Source: Reyranella sp.
GTDB lineage: Bacteria; Pseudomonadota; Alphaproteobacteria; Reyranellales; Reyranellaceae
NCBI GenBank assembly: GCA_004296815.1
Contig: SCVT01000096.1
Location: 1 to 22,062 of the forward strand
Length of the DNA stretch: 22,062 nucleotides
Direction of reading: 5' to 3'
A program made the position numbers and the translations under genes. The notes beneath the pieces were generated by a model. That model had not been told where the DNA came from and did not search any database. It worked only from the letters and a program-made list of their open reading frames with translations. Positions within the stretch are counted from its first letter, which is position 1. The number at the start of each line of letters is the position of its first letter. Positions 15,657 through 22,062 of the stretch are shown here, piece by piece.

Positions 15657-16502
15657 TTAGGTGCGTTCGAAGGATACGCTCTTGGCCCCGCGCCTCGTCC
15701 GGAGGGTGCTGGCGGCCCGTCGCAGACCGACCAGGACCATGACGAGGAGCGACACGGCAAGGACCTTGTGGGCCGGCCGCGGGGCCAGCTCGGGGTCGAG
15801 GTTGGCGAGCAGGATGCGCATCGGGTCGATCTTGTTGACCAGGCCGTACCACGAGGCCTCGAAGACGACGGTGAGCAGCGTGGCGCCAACGGCCAGCAGG
15901 GCGAGGCCGGCATAGCTCGTGCGCAGCCGCAGGGGCAGGACCCGCCACAGCATCAGCCACGTGAACAGGCCGGCGGCGAAGGCGGCCTCGCCGATCTTGA
16001 CCTTGGACTGGATGAAGAAGTGCACGAGCGCCACGGCCACCGCCGGATAAACCAGCCAGTGCAGCCGCTTCCAGTTGCGCTTCAGCCGCCGCTGCCAGCC
16101 GTTGGTCGAGGTGAGGGCCAGCGCCACGAGCACCAGCAGGGCCGCGAAGCCGATCGTCAGGTAGAAACGCTTCACGATCTCGGTGGCGACGACGAGCAGG
16201 TTCCACTTCTGGTCGAGCACGTAGATCAGCAGGTGCGCCACGGCGTAGAGCGCTGCGGCGACGCCGATACGGCGGCGGATGTGGATCAGCGGCATCCAGT
16301 CGAACAGCGTGCGCGCCGGCGTCATGGCGAGCGAGACCAGGAGGAACACGACAGCCCAGTCGCCCGTGGAATGGGTCGCCAGCGTGACGGGCCGCGGTCC
16401 CAGTTCGTCGGCGTACCAGCGCCATGCCAGCTCGGCGGCCGGCAGGCAGAGGCCGACCAGCGTGACGAGGCGGAGCCAGAAGATGGTGTGCTGCGTGGAC
16501 AC
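15657..16502 (-). CDS. MsrQ/YedZ-like haem-binding membrane protein with extended C-terminus
   Basis: This is a multi-helix inner-membrane protein of the ferric-reductase-like (MsrQ) family, which passes electrons from the quinone pool or flavin to a periplasmic partner. The 281 residues start at GTG 16502 (AGGG seven bases upstream). Landmarks are TGDWAVVFLLVSLAMTPAR (46-64), the IRRRIG motif, and probable haem ligands H90 (YAVAHLL), H148 (KRLHWLVY) and H161 (ALVHFF). MsrQ is usually about 200-220 residues. Here a further part of about 75 residues adds two hydrophobic segments (about 198-215 and 247-262) and a basic tail. No msrP gene (the molybdenum methionine-sulfoxide reductase partner) is adjacent; instead a GltB-like gene follows. 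The partner is therefore uncertain. Confidence 0.88.
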   Translation of the reverse strand: MSTQHTIFWLRLVTLVGLCLPAAELAWRWYADELGPRPVTLATHSTGDWAVVFLLVSLAMTPARTLFDWMPLIHIRRRIGVAAALYAVAHLLIYVLDQKWNLLVVATEIVKRFYLTIGFAALLVLVALALTSTNGWQRRLKRNWKRLHWLVYPAVAVALVHFFIQSKVKIGEAAFAAGLFTWLMLWRVLPLRLRTSYAGLALLAVGATLLTVVFEASWYGLVNKIDPMRILLANLDPELAPRPAHKVLAVSLLVMVLVGLRRAASTLRTRRGAKSVSFERT

Positions 16503-16549
16503 GGGCGGACCCTATGCGATCGCGCGATCAACCACGGGTCAAAGATGCG

Positions 16550-17227
16550 TCATCGCTGGCTGCCGAACAGGAAGCGATAGGTGCCGATGGTCGGCGGCGC
16601 CTCGACGCCGAACGACCGGAGCCGCGTGGCCGTGAAGGCGAGCCGGGCCGCGGCGCCCGCAGCCGCGACGTCGGCCGCCTCGAGCAGGACGATCCATTCC
16701 GCTTCCTCGGCCTTGGGATGATCCATGCTCTTGTCCTGCAGCGGCGCGTGCGCCACCTCGAGGTCGTTCTCGCCGGCGCAGGCGCCGATCATGCCCGGCC
16801 GGCGTATCAGCTTGGGCAGCGTCTGCTCGGAGAGCCATTCCACGAGTGCCTTGCGACGGCGTGGGTCCGGGACGAACCGCACCGTAGCCAGGCCGCCGCC
16901 GACACCGTGCGTCTGGTCGACCTGGATGCGGAGCGTCAGGCGCTGGAAATGCGTGAAGCGCGCCATCACCGACTTCGTCCAGGGTGTCTGGTTCGCGAGC
17001 AGGCGCAGGTAGCCGGGGGTCGCCAGGTCGGCGACAGTGTCGCATTCGTAGGTCGCGACATACTTGGGCGTGGCGCGAACGGCGACGTAGCGGCGGGCAC
17101 GACGGAAGCCCGGGAGATTGACCCGCTCGTCGATGTGCTCGCGATTGTACCACTCGTTGAAATCCCGTTCGTCGCGCGCCGCGACCTGCGTGAACGTGAT
17201 CAGCATTCCCTTGCCGTGGAGGGGCAT
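16550..17227 (-). CDS. Uncharacterised two-domain protein, probable dimeric alpha/beta-barrel fold
   Basis: The 225-residue product has no signal peptide or membrane helix. The N-terminal half contains FNEWYNREHIDERVNLPGF (about 23-41) and RRARRYVAV, a pattern widespread in EthD/ferredoxin-like alpha-beta barrel proteins. The second half (from about LATVRFVPD) looks like a second copy of the fold and ends in TYRFLFGSQR. The family's function is unknown to me; related folds include ring-cleavage or dehydratase-type enzymes and NIPSNAP. ATG 17227 is transcribed divergently from the enolase-superfamily gene 61 bp away and precedes the MsrQ-like gene by 47 bp. It may serve the enolase/NIPSNAP cassette across the divergent promoter, or may simply head the minus-strand run. 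Confidence 0.8.
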   Translation of the reverse strand: MPLHGKGMLITFTQVAARDERDFNEWYNREHIDERVNLPGFRRARRYVAVRATPKYVATYECDTVADLATPGYLRLLANQTPWTKSVMARFTHFQRLTLRIQVDQTHGVGGGLATVRFVPDPRRRKALVEWLSEQTLPKLIRRPGMIGACAGENDLEVAHAPLQDKSMDHPKAEEAEWIVLLEAADVAAAGAAARLAFTATRLRSFGVEAPPTIGTYRFLFGSQR

Positions 17228-17288
17228 TGTTTCGTCCCGCTGTGGCCGTCGCCTAGTCTATGCTGCCACCTTCCCGGGAGGAAATGCC

Positions 17289-18473
17289 ATGAAGATCGCC
17301 AAGATCGAGGATTTGCATTGTGACGCCGGCTGGCGGGATTTTTCGTTTCTCAAGATCACCACCGACGACGGCCTGGTCGGCTGGTCGGAATACAACGAGG
17401 GCTACGGCAGCGCGGGCCTCACGGCTGTCATCCGCCGCATGGCGCAGAGCCTGATCGGGCAGGATCCGCGGCCCATCGAGCGCATCATGACGACGATCTA
17501 CGCGATCACGCGACAGGCGCCGGGCGGCATCAACCAGCAGGCCATGGCTGCAATCGAGAACGCGCTGCTCGACGTCAAGGCCAAGGCGCTGGGCATCCCG
17601 GTCTACGAGCTGTTCGGTGGGCCGGTACGCGATCGGCTGCCGCTCTACTGGTCGCATTGCGGCAGCTACCGCTTCCGCAACGCCGAGGTGATGGGCCTCG
17701 AGCCGGTGCGCTCGCTCGACGACCTGGTGAAGCTCGGCAAGCACGTGAGGGAGCGCGGGTTCAGGGCGCTCAAGACCAACATCTTCCGCTTCGATCTCGA
17801 CCCGCCCAACATGTACCAGCCGGGATTCGGCCGCACTCCGGGCGGGCCGGAGCTCAATGCCGACGGCAAGGTGCTCGCCGCGATCAACGAGGGCCTCGCG
17901 GCCTTCCGCCAGGGCGCCGGCCCCGACATGGGCATCCTTCTCGACACCAACTTCAACTTCAAGACCGAGGGCTACATCAAGGTCGCGCGCGCCTGCGAGC
18001 CCTACAACCTTTTCTGGCTGGAGATCGATTCCTACGATCCGGAGGGCCTCAGGCTGATCCGCGACCGCGCGCCGATGCCGGTGGCGTCCTGCGAATCGCT
18101 GTTCGGCCGCCGCCAGTTCCGGCCGTTCTTCGAGAACCGCTCGATCGACGTGTCGATCATCGACGTGCCGTGGAACGGGCTCGCGGAGTCGATGAAGATC
18201 GCGGCGATGGCCGAGGCCTACGAGATCAACTGCGCGCCGCACAATTTCTACGGCCACATGTCGACCCTGATGAGCGCCCATCTCTGCGCCGGCATGCCCA
18301 ATTTCCGTATCATGGAAATCGATATCGACGACGTGCCGTGGAAGGACGATCTGGTCACGCATCCGCCGGTCATCCAGAATGGCGAGCTGATCGTGCCGAC
18401 CCGGCCCGGCTGGGGCGCCGACATCAACGAGGGGGCGGTCAAGGCGCATCCGCCGAAGAACCCGCATCCCTGA
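17289..18473 (+). CDS. Enolase-superfamily protein (mandelate racemase/muconate lactonizing family)
   Basis: The 394-residue product has the MLE N-terminal capping domain (about 1-120, including GLVGWSEYNEGYG and ALLDVKAKALGIPVYELFGG) and the TIM-barrel domain. The three Mg2+ ligands appear as D219 (LLDTN), E245 (WLEID) and E269 (SCESLFG). The strand-2 site is LKTN (K162) rather than the KxK of mandelate racemase, and the C-terminal side offers H318 and H323 (CAPHNFYGH). Members abstract a proton alpha to a carboxylate; most resemble sugar-acid dehydratases or racemases. This catalytic layout does not let me name a substrate. GGGAGGAA lies about six bases before the ATG. It is the first gene of a plus-strand set, 13 bp ahead of the NIPSNAP gene. 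Confidence 0.93.
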   Translation: MKIAKIEDLHCDAGWRDFSFLKITTDDGLVGWSEYNEGYGSAGLTAVIRRMAQSLIGQDPRPIERIMTTIYAITRQAPGGINQQAMAAIENALLDVKAKALGIPVYELFGGPVRDRLPLYWSHCGSYRFRNAEVMGLEPVRSLDDLVKLGKHVRERGFRALKTNIFRFDLDPPNMYQPGFGRTPGGPELNADGKVLAAINEGLAAFRQGAGPDMGILLDTNFNFKTEGYIKVARACEPYNLFWLEIDSYDPEGLRLIRDRAPMPVASCESLFGRRQFRPFFENRSIDVSIIDVPWNGLAESMKIAAMAEAYEINCAPHNFYGHMSTLMSAHLCAGMPNFRIMEIDIDDVPWKDDLVTHPPVIQNGELIVPTRPGWGADINEGAVKAHPPKNPHP

Positions 18474-18486
18474 GAGGAACACCGAC

Positions 18487-19125
18487 ATGGTCTACGAACT
18501 GCGCTGCTACACGCTGAAGCCCGGCAAGATGCCGGAATACCTGAAGGCCGCCGAGACGATCGGCCGGCCGGCCCGCGGCCAGAACTTCGGCGTCAACCAC
18601 GGCTACTGGACCGCCGAGTTCGGCGAGCTGAACCAGATCTGGCACCTGTGGAAGTACGACAGCTACGAGGAGCGCACCCGGCTGCGCAACGAACTCTCGA
18701 AGCACAAGCCGTGGACCGAGGGCTACGTGCCGGTGATCCGCCCGCTGATCGAGCGGCAGGACCTGCGCCTGATGAACCCGGTCGTCGACATCAAGCCGTC
18801 GGACGGCACCACCGGCAACATCTACGAGCTGCGCATCTATCGCTGCCAGATGGGCGGCGCCGTCCAGTACGGCAAGGACTTCAAGGAAGTGCAGGCCGCG
18901 CGTGAGAAGTATTCGCCGATCTGGGGCGCCTGGACCGGTGAATTCCCGCAGCCCAACGAGTGGATCCATCTCTGGCGCTACAAGAACCTGCAGGAGCGCT
19001 TCGAGGCGCGCGGCGCGGCGATGAAGGATCCCGCGTGGCAGGCCTACCTCGCCAAGGGTCCGGCGAAGCTCGCCGCGATGCATTCGACGCTGCTGCTGCC
19101 GACGAACTACTCGCCGAACAAGTGA
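18487..19125 (+). CDS. NIPSNAP family protein with two tandem domains
   Basis: The 212 residues form two copies of the NIPSNAP ferredoxin-like fold. The first opens with YELRCYTLKPGKMPEYLKA (3-21) and contains IWHLWKYDSYEERTRLR; the second opens with YELRIYRCQMG (about 114-124) and contains WIHLWRYKNLQERFEAR. The duplicated YELR and HLW-Y motifs are the diagnosis. Family function in bacteria is not settled, and genes often sit in catabolic clusters. AGAGGAA precedes ATG 18487. It lies between the enolase-superfamily gene (13 bp) and the molybdenum hydroxylase gene (22 bp), so co-transcription is likely. It could be an isomerase- or monooxygenase-like dimeric barrel enzyme, but that is not shown. 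Confidence 0.94.
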   Translation: MVYELRCYTLKPGKMPEYLKAAETIGRPARGQNFGVNHGYWTAEFGELNQIWHLWKYDSYEERTRLRNELSKHKPWTEGYVPVIRPLIERQDLRLMNPVVDIKPSDGTTGNIYELRIYRCQMGGAVQYGKDFKEVQAAREKYSPIWGAWTGEFPQPNEWIHLWRYKNLQERFEARGAAMKDPAWQAYLAKGPAKLAAMHSTLLLPTNYSPNK

Positions 19126-19147
19126 CGGCGTTGCTGGAGTAGCGTTC

Positions 19148-21490
19148 ATGGATTCGTTCGACGACACCGCACTGGCGTTGATGAAGTTCGGTGTCGGCCA
19201 GCCGGTCTCGCGCAAGGAGGATCCGACCCTCCTGCGCGGGCAAGGCCGCTACACGGACGACATCAATCTCGCAGGCCAGGCCTACGCCGTGATGGTGCGA
19301 GCCAAGGTGGCGCACGGCGTGCTGAAGGGCGTCGATACGAAGGCTGCTGCAGCAATGCCGGGCGTATTGGCGATCCTGACGAACGCCGATCTCGAGGCGG
19401 CGGGCTTCGGCCCGCTCAAGTGTGCCATGAATATCCCCGCGCGCGACGGCTCGCCGATGAAAACGCCGCCGCGGCCTTCGCTCGCCAAGGGCAAGGTGCG
19501 CTATGTCGGCGAGGCGGTGGCCTGCGTCGTGGCCGAGACGGCGGTGCAGGCCAAGGATGCGGCCGAGGCTGTCGAGCTCGACATCGAGGAGCTGCCTGCG
19601 GTCACTAATCCGGGCGATGCGCTGAAGCCCGGCGCGCCGCAGATCCATGACGAGGCACCCGGCAACCTCGTGCTCGACTTCCACTATGGCGATGCCGAGG
19701 CGGTGAAGAACGCGTTCGCCGCCGCCGCGCACGTGACGCGGCTCGAGATCAACTCCAACCGCATCGTCGTGAATGCCATGGAGCCGCGCTCGGCGATCGG
19801 CTCCTACGATTCCAAGACCGAGCGCTGGACGCTCCATGTCGGTTGCCAGGGCGTGATGGGCATTCGCGGCGGCCTTGCCAAGGACGTGCTGCAGGTCCCG
19901 GCCGACAAGGTGCGCGTCCTGACGGGCAATGTCGGCGGCTCTTTCGGCATGAAGAGCCAAGTCTATCCGGAATATGGCCCGCTGCTGCTCGCCTCGAAGA
20001 AGCTCGGTCGGCCGGTGAAGTGGACCGACGAGCGTTCGGAGAGCTTCCTGAGCGACCATGCCGGCCGCGACCACCAGCGCGTCGCCGAACTTGCCCTCGA
20101 CAAGGATGGCCGTTTCCTCGCGGTGCGTCTCGGCGGCACCGGCAACGCCGGCGCCTACATATATCCGCCGATGCCCGCGACCACCAACGCGGTGAAGAAC
20201 CTGATCGACGTCTACGCGACGCCGGCGATGGAGGTGAACTCCCAGGTGGTGTTCACCAATACCACGCCGGTCGCGGCCTATCGCGGCGCCGGCCGGCCTG
20301 AGGGCAACTACTACATGGAGCGCCTGATCGACACAGCGGCGCGCGAAATGGGCATCGACCGGGTCGAGCTGCGCCGACGCAATCACATCGCGCCGACACA
20401 GATGCCGTACAAGGCGCCGTCGGGCATGAACTATGATTCCGGCGAGTTCACCGCCGTGCTCGACAAGGCGCTGGTTGCCTCCGACTGGAACGGCTTCGAG
20501 GCCCGCAAGGCCCAAAGTGCGAAGCGCGGCAAGCTGCGCGGCCGCGGCGTCGGCTCCTACCTCGAGGTCACCGGCCCGCCGGCCAAGGAATATGGCGGCA
20601 TCCGCTTCGAGGGCGACGGCACGATCACCATGCTGTCGGGCACGCTCGACTACGGCCAGGGCCATGCGACGCCCTTCGCGCAGGTCTTGAGCGAGCAGAC
20701 CGGCATTCCCTTCGATCGCTTCCGCCTGCTGCAGGGTGATTCCGACCAGCTCAAGGTCGGAGGCGGCACCGGCGGCTCCAAGTCCGCGCTGGTCGGCAGC
20801 CAGGCCTTCCTCGAAGCGGGCGACAAGCTGATCGAGCAGGGCAAGCAGATCGCGGCGCATGTGCTCGAGGCGGCGACGGCCGACATCGAGTTCGTGAAGG
20901 GCCGCTACGTGATCGCCGGCACCGATCGCAGCATCTCGATCGTCGAGCTGGCGGACCGGCTGCGCGGCGGGCTCAAGTTGCCGGCGGACGTGCCGCAGTC
21001 GCTCGACGTCAGCCACATCTCGGACAACCCGCCGTTCTCGTTCCCGAACGGCTGCCACGTGGCCGAGATCGAGATCGACCCGGACACCGGCACGATCGAG
21101 GTCGTGCGCTATTTCATGGTCAACGACTTCGGCACGGTCATCAATCCGATGCTGGTGGCGGGCCAGGCGCATGGCGGCGTGATCCAGGGGATCGGCCAGG
21201 CGCTGATGGAGCGCACGGTCTACGATCCGCAGGGCCAGCCGATCGCCGGCTCCTTCATGGACTACGCCATGCCGCGCGCCACCGACGCGCCGGACTTCTC
21301 GATCGAGAACCACTCGGTACCGTGCAAGACCAACCGGTTGGGCGTGAAGGGCTGCGGCGAGGCGGGCTGCGCGGGCGCATTGCCGTCGGTGATGAACGCG
21401 ATCGTCGATGCGCTCGCCGGGCACGGCGTCACGCACATCGACATGCCGGTGACGCCGGAGAAGGTCTGGCGCGTGCTGAACCGCGCCTAG
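19148..21490 (+). CDS. Xanthine dehydrogenase family molybdopterin-binding subunit (second lone large subunit)
   Basis: This 780-residue Mo-molybdopterin subunit of the CoxL/XdhA family has the a/b-hammerhead domain (GQPVSRKEDPTLLRGQGRY, 17-35, onward) and molybdopterin-binding domain. Seen motifs: VGGSFG (262-267), the standard form II loop AYRGAGRPE (377-385), YGQGHAT (502-508), FPNGCHVAEIEID (632-644) and GVKGCGEAG with catalytic Glu738. Form I CO dehydrogenase has AYRCSFR in this loop, so CO oxidation is unlikely; a carbon-compound or aldehyde substrate is more probable. The protein starts at ATG 19148 after GGAG nine bases upstream; M12 is a weaker alternative. Small [2Fe-2S] and FAD subunit genes are not seen upstream or downstream. 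It shares CTAG with the convergent glutathione S-transferase gene at its stop. Confidence 0.94.
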   Translation: MDSFDDTALALMKFGVGQPVSRKEDPTLLRGQGRYTDDINLAGQAYAVMVRAKVAHGVLKGVDTKAAAAMPGVLAILTNADLEAAGFGPLKCAMNIPARDGSPMKTPPRPSLAKGKVRYVGEAVACVVAETAVQAKDAAEAVELDIEELPAVTNPGDALKPGAPQIHDEAPGNLVLDFHYGDAEAVKNAFAAAAHVTRLEINSNRIVVNAMEPRSAIGSYDSKTERWTLHVGCQGVMGIRGGLAKDVLQVPADKVRVLTGNVGGSFGMKSQVYPEYGPLLLASKKLGRPVKWTDERSESFLSDHAGRDHQRVAELALDKDGRFLAVRLGGTGNAGAYIYPPMPATTNAVKNLIDVYATPAMEVNSQVVFTNTTPVAAYRGAGRPEGNYYMERLIDTAAREMGIDRVELRRRNHIAPTQMPYKAPSGMNYDSGEFTAVLDKALVASDWNGFEARKAQSAKRGKLRGRGVGSYLEVTGPPAKEYGGIRFEGDGTITMLSGTLDYGQGHATPFAQVLSEQTGIPFDRFRLLQGDSDQLKVGGGTGGSKSALVGSQAFLEAGDKLIEQGKQIAAHVLEAATADIEFVKGRYVIAGTDRSISIVELADRLRGGLKLPADVPQSLDVSHISDNPPFSFPNGCHVAEIEIDPDTGTIEVVRYFMVNDFGTVINPMLVAGQAHGGVIQGIGQALMERTVYDPQGQPIAGSFMDYAMPRATDAPDFSIENHSVPCKTNRLGVKGCGEAGCAGALPSVMNAIVDALAGHGVTHIDMPVTPEKVWRVLNRA

Positions 21491-21495
21491 CGCGG
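21481..21495. other. GC hairpin over the overlapping convergent stop codons
   Basis: CCGCGC (21481-21486) and GCGCGG (21490-21495) are perfect inverted arms around CTA. The plus-strand gene stops with TAG at 21488-21490 and the minus-strand gene with TAG read from 21487-21489, so both stops share CTAG. The stem could act in both directions as a transcript end, but there is no T-tract on either side. Confidence 0.4.
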
Positions 21496-22062
21496 CAGCG
21501 CGTAGCCGATCTTCTCCTCGATCTCGATCGTCTTCTTCACGGCCGGCCGCGCCATCATGCGGTCGTAGTGCGCCTCGATGTTGGGGAAGTCGCCGGGTTT
21601 GGGTTCGAGCGAGTTGCGGAAGCGCCAGAACAGGCGGAACAGGTGGATGTCGGCGATGGAGTACTGGCCGGTGATCCAGCCGCCGCTGCCCAGCCTGCGG
21701 TCGGCCACCTTGTAGACCTCGCGGGCCGCATCGATCCCCTCGCGCCGCGCCGGGTGGATAGTCGAGGCGATGTAGGACATCCACGACACGATCTGCGCCT
21801 CGGTCTCGGGATCGTCCTGCGGCAACAGCTTCGCCTCGGGATGGAGGCGGGCCAGATAGAAGAGGATGCCGGCGACCTCGGTGAGAACGCGACCGTCGAT
21901 CAGGAGCGCCGGCACCTTGCCGACCGGGTTGATCGCCAGGAACGCGGCGGTGCGCGTGTCCTTGGCGGCGAGCGACAACGGCTTGGCTTCGAACGGCACG
22001 CCGATTTCGTGGAGCGCGATGTGAACCGCCATCGAGCTGGAGCCGGGCGAGAAATAGAGAGT
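21487..22062 (-). CDS. Glutathione S-transferase-like protein, 5' partial at the right edge
   Basis: The frame stays open to base 22062 and upstream of the internal ATG at 22032 reads TLYFSPGSSS. That matches the N-terminus of bacterial beta-type GSTs, so the start codon is probably the next codon outside the window. The visible 191 residues comprise a thioredoxin-like domain (NPVGKVPALLIDGRVLTE, the cis-Pro and glutathione-binding TE site) and an alpha-helical domain (WITGQYSIADIHLFRLFWR, with the N-capping box SIAD, and the PNIEAHYDRMMARPAVKKT block). The usual beta-class catalytic Cys (PGxCS) is Ser here (PGSSS). The role is probably glutathione conjugation or binding; the substrate is unknown. 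It converges on the hydroxylase gene with overlapping stops. Confidence 0.93.
   Translation of the reverse strand, partial: TLYFSPGSSSMAVHIALHEIGVPFEAKPLSLAAKDTRTAAFLAINPVGKVPALLIDGRVLTEVAGILFYLARLHPEAKLLPQDDPETEAQIVSWMSYIASTIHPARREGIDAAREVYKVADRRLGSGGWITGQYSIADIHLFRLFWRFRNSLEPKPGDFPNIEAHYDRMMARPAVKKTIEIEEKIGYALPR

Noticed and set aside
15641..15665. Near-direct repeat CGCACTCTAG/CGCACTTTAG and small inverted repeat CGCAC...GTGCG at the MsrQ-like stop
   Set aside because: Arms are only 5 bp and partly inside coding sequence. This is within chance expectation for the composition.
17228..17288. Promoter boxes in the divergent gap before the enolase-superfamily gene
   Set aside because: TATGCT at 17259-17264 is a fair -10, but no -35 box lies at a usable distance, so I do not call a promoter.
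18881..21784. Minus-strand open frame of over 950 codons antisense to the right hydroxylase
   Set aside because: The translation is HRDA-rich without domains and crosses three real genes. It is a GC-rich shadow frame.

Overview
The window is high-GC, gene-dense bacterial DNA with short intergenic gaps, 4-bp start/stop overlaps and many oxidoreductases. Its gene families (lone CoxL/XdhA-type molybdenum hydroxylase subunits, NIPSNAP, an enolase-superfamily dehydratase/racemase-like protein, a Baeyer-Villiger monooxygenase, an OrdL/PuuB-like FAD oxidoreductase, YceI, a DUF938 protein) suggest a metabolically versatile alphaproteobacterium, for example of Rhizobiales or Rhodospirillales type. This placement is inferred from gene content and codon use only. 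I see no rRNA, tRNA, CRISPR array, insertion sequence or phage gene. No gene-free stretch exceeds 300 bp.

Layout. (1) 1-458, plus strand: 3' part of an exported staphylococcal-nuclease-like gene whose start lies left of the window, followed by a more AT-rich spacer with a 30-bp-spaced repeat. (2) 612-9295, minus strand, read right to left: FAD oxidoreductase (DAO family), molybdenum hydroxylase large subunit, DUF938 methyltransferase-like protein, then an RND efflux lipoprotein adaptor and an HAE1-type RND pump. The first three are joined by two ATGA overlaps. (3) 9390-12698, plus strand: type I Baeyer-Villiger monooxygenase, then a three-gene set (membrane-anchored SRPBCC protein, exported YceI protein, PhnB-like VOC protein) with its own candidate promoter and palindrome. 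(4) 12702-17227, minus strand, read right to left: a two-domain alpha/beta-barrel-like protein of unknown function, an MsrQ/YedZ-like haem membrane protein, a membrane-anchored GltB-like FMN/Fe-S protein, and a PLP aminotransferase. (5) 17289-21490, plus strand: enolase-superfamily protein, NIPSNAP protein, and a second lone molybdenum hydroxylase large subunit. (6) 21487-22062, minus strand: a glutathione S-transferase-like gene that runs off the right edge.

How the genes may work together. Two separate cassettes, on opposite strands, each carry a molybdopterin-binding hydroxylase subunit without the usual small [2Fe-2S] and FAD subunits: DAO oxidase + hydroxylase + DUF938 on the left, and enolase-fold enzyme + NIPSNAP + hydroxylase on the right. 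Both look like catabolic modules for unidentified substrates, and the left hydroxylase has a divergent active-site loop. The MsrQ-like, GltB-like and aminotransferase genes form another unusual set that could couple membrane electron transfer to amino-group metabolism. These pathway ideas are inference from gene order. The individual family calls rest on visible motifs.
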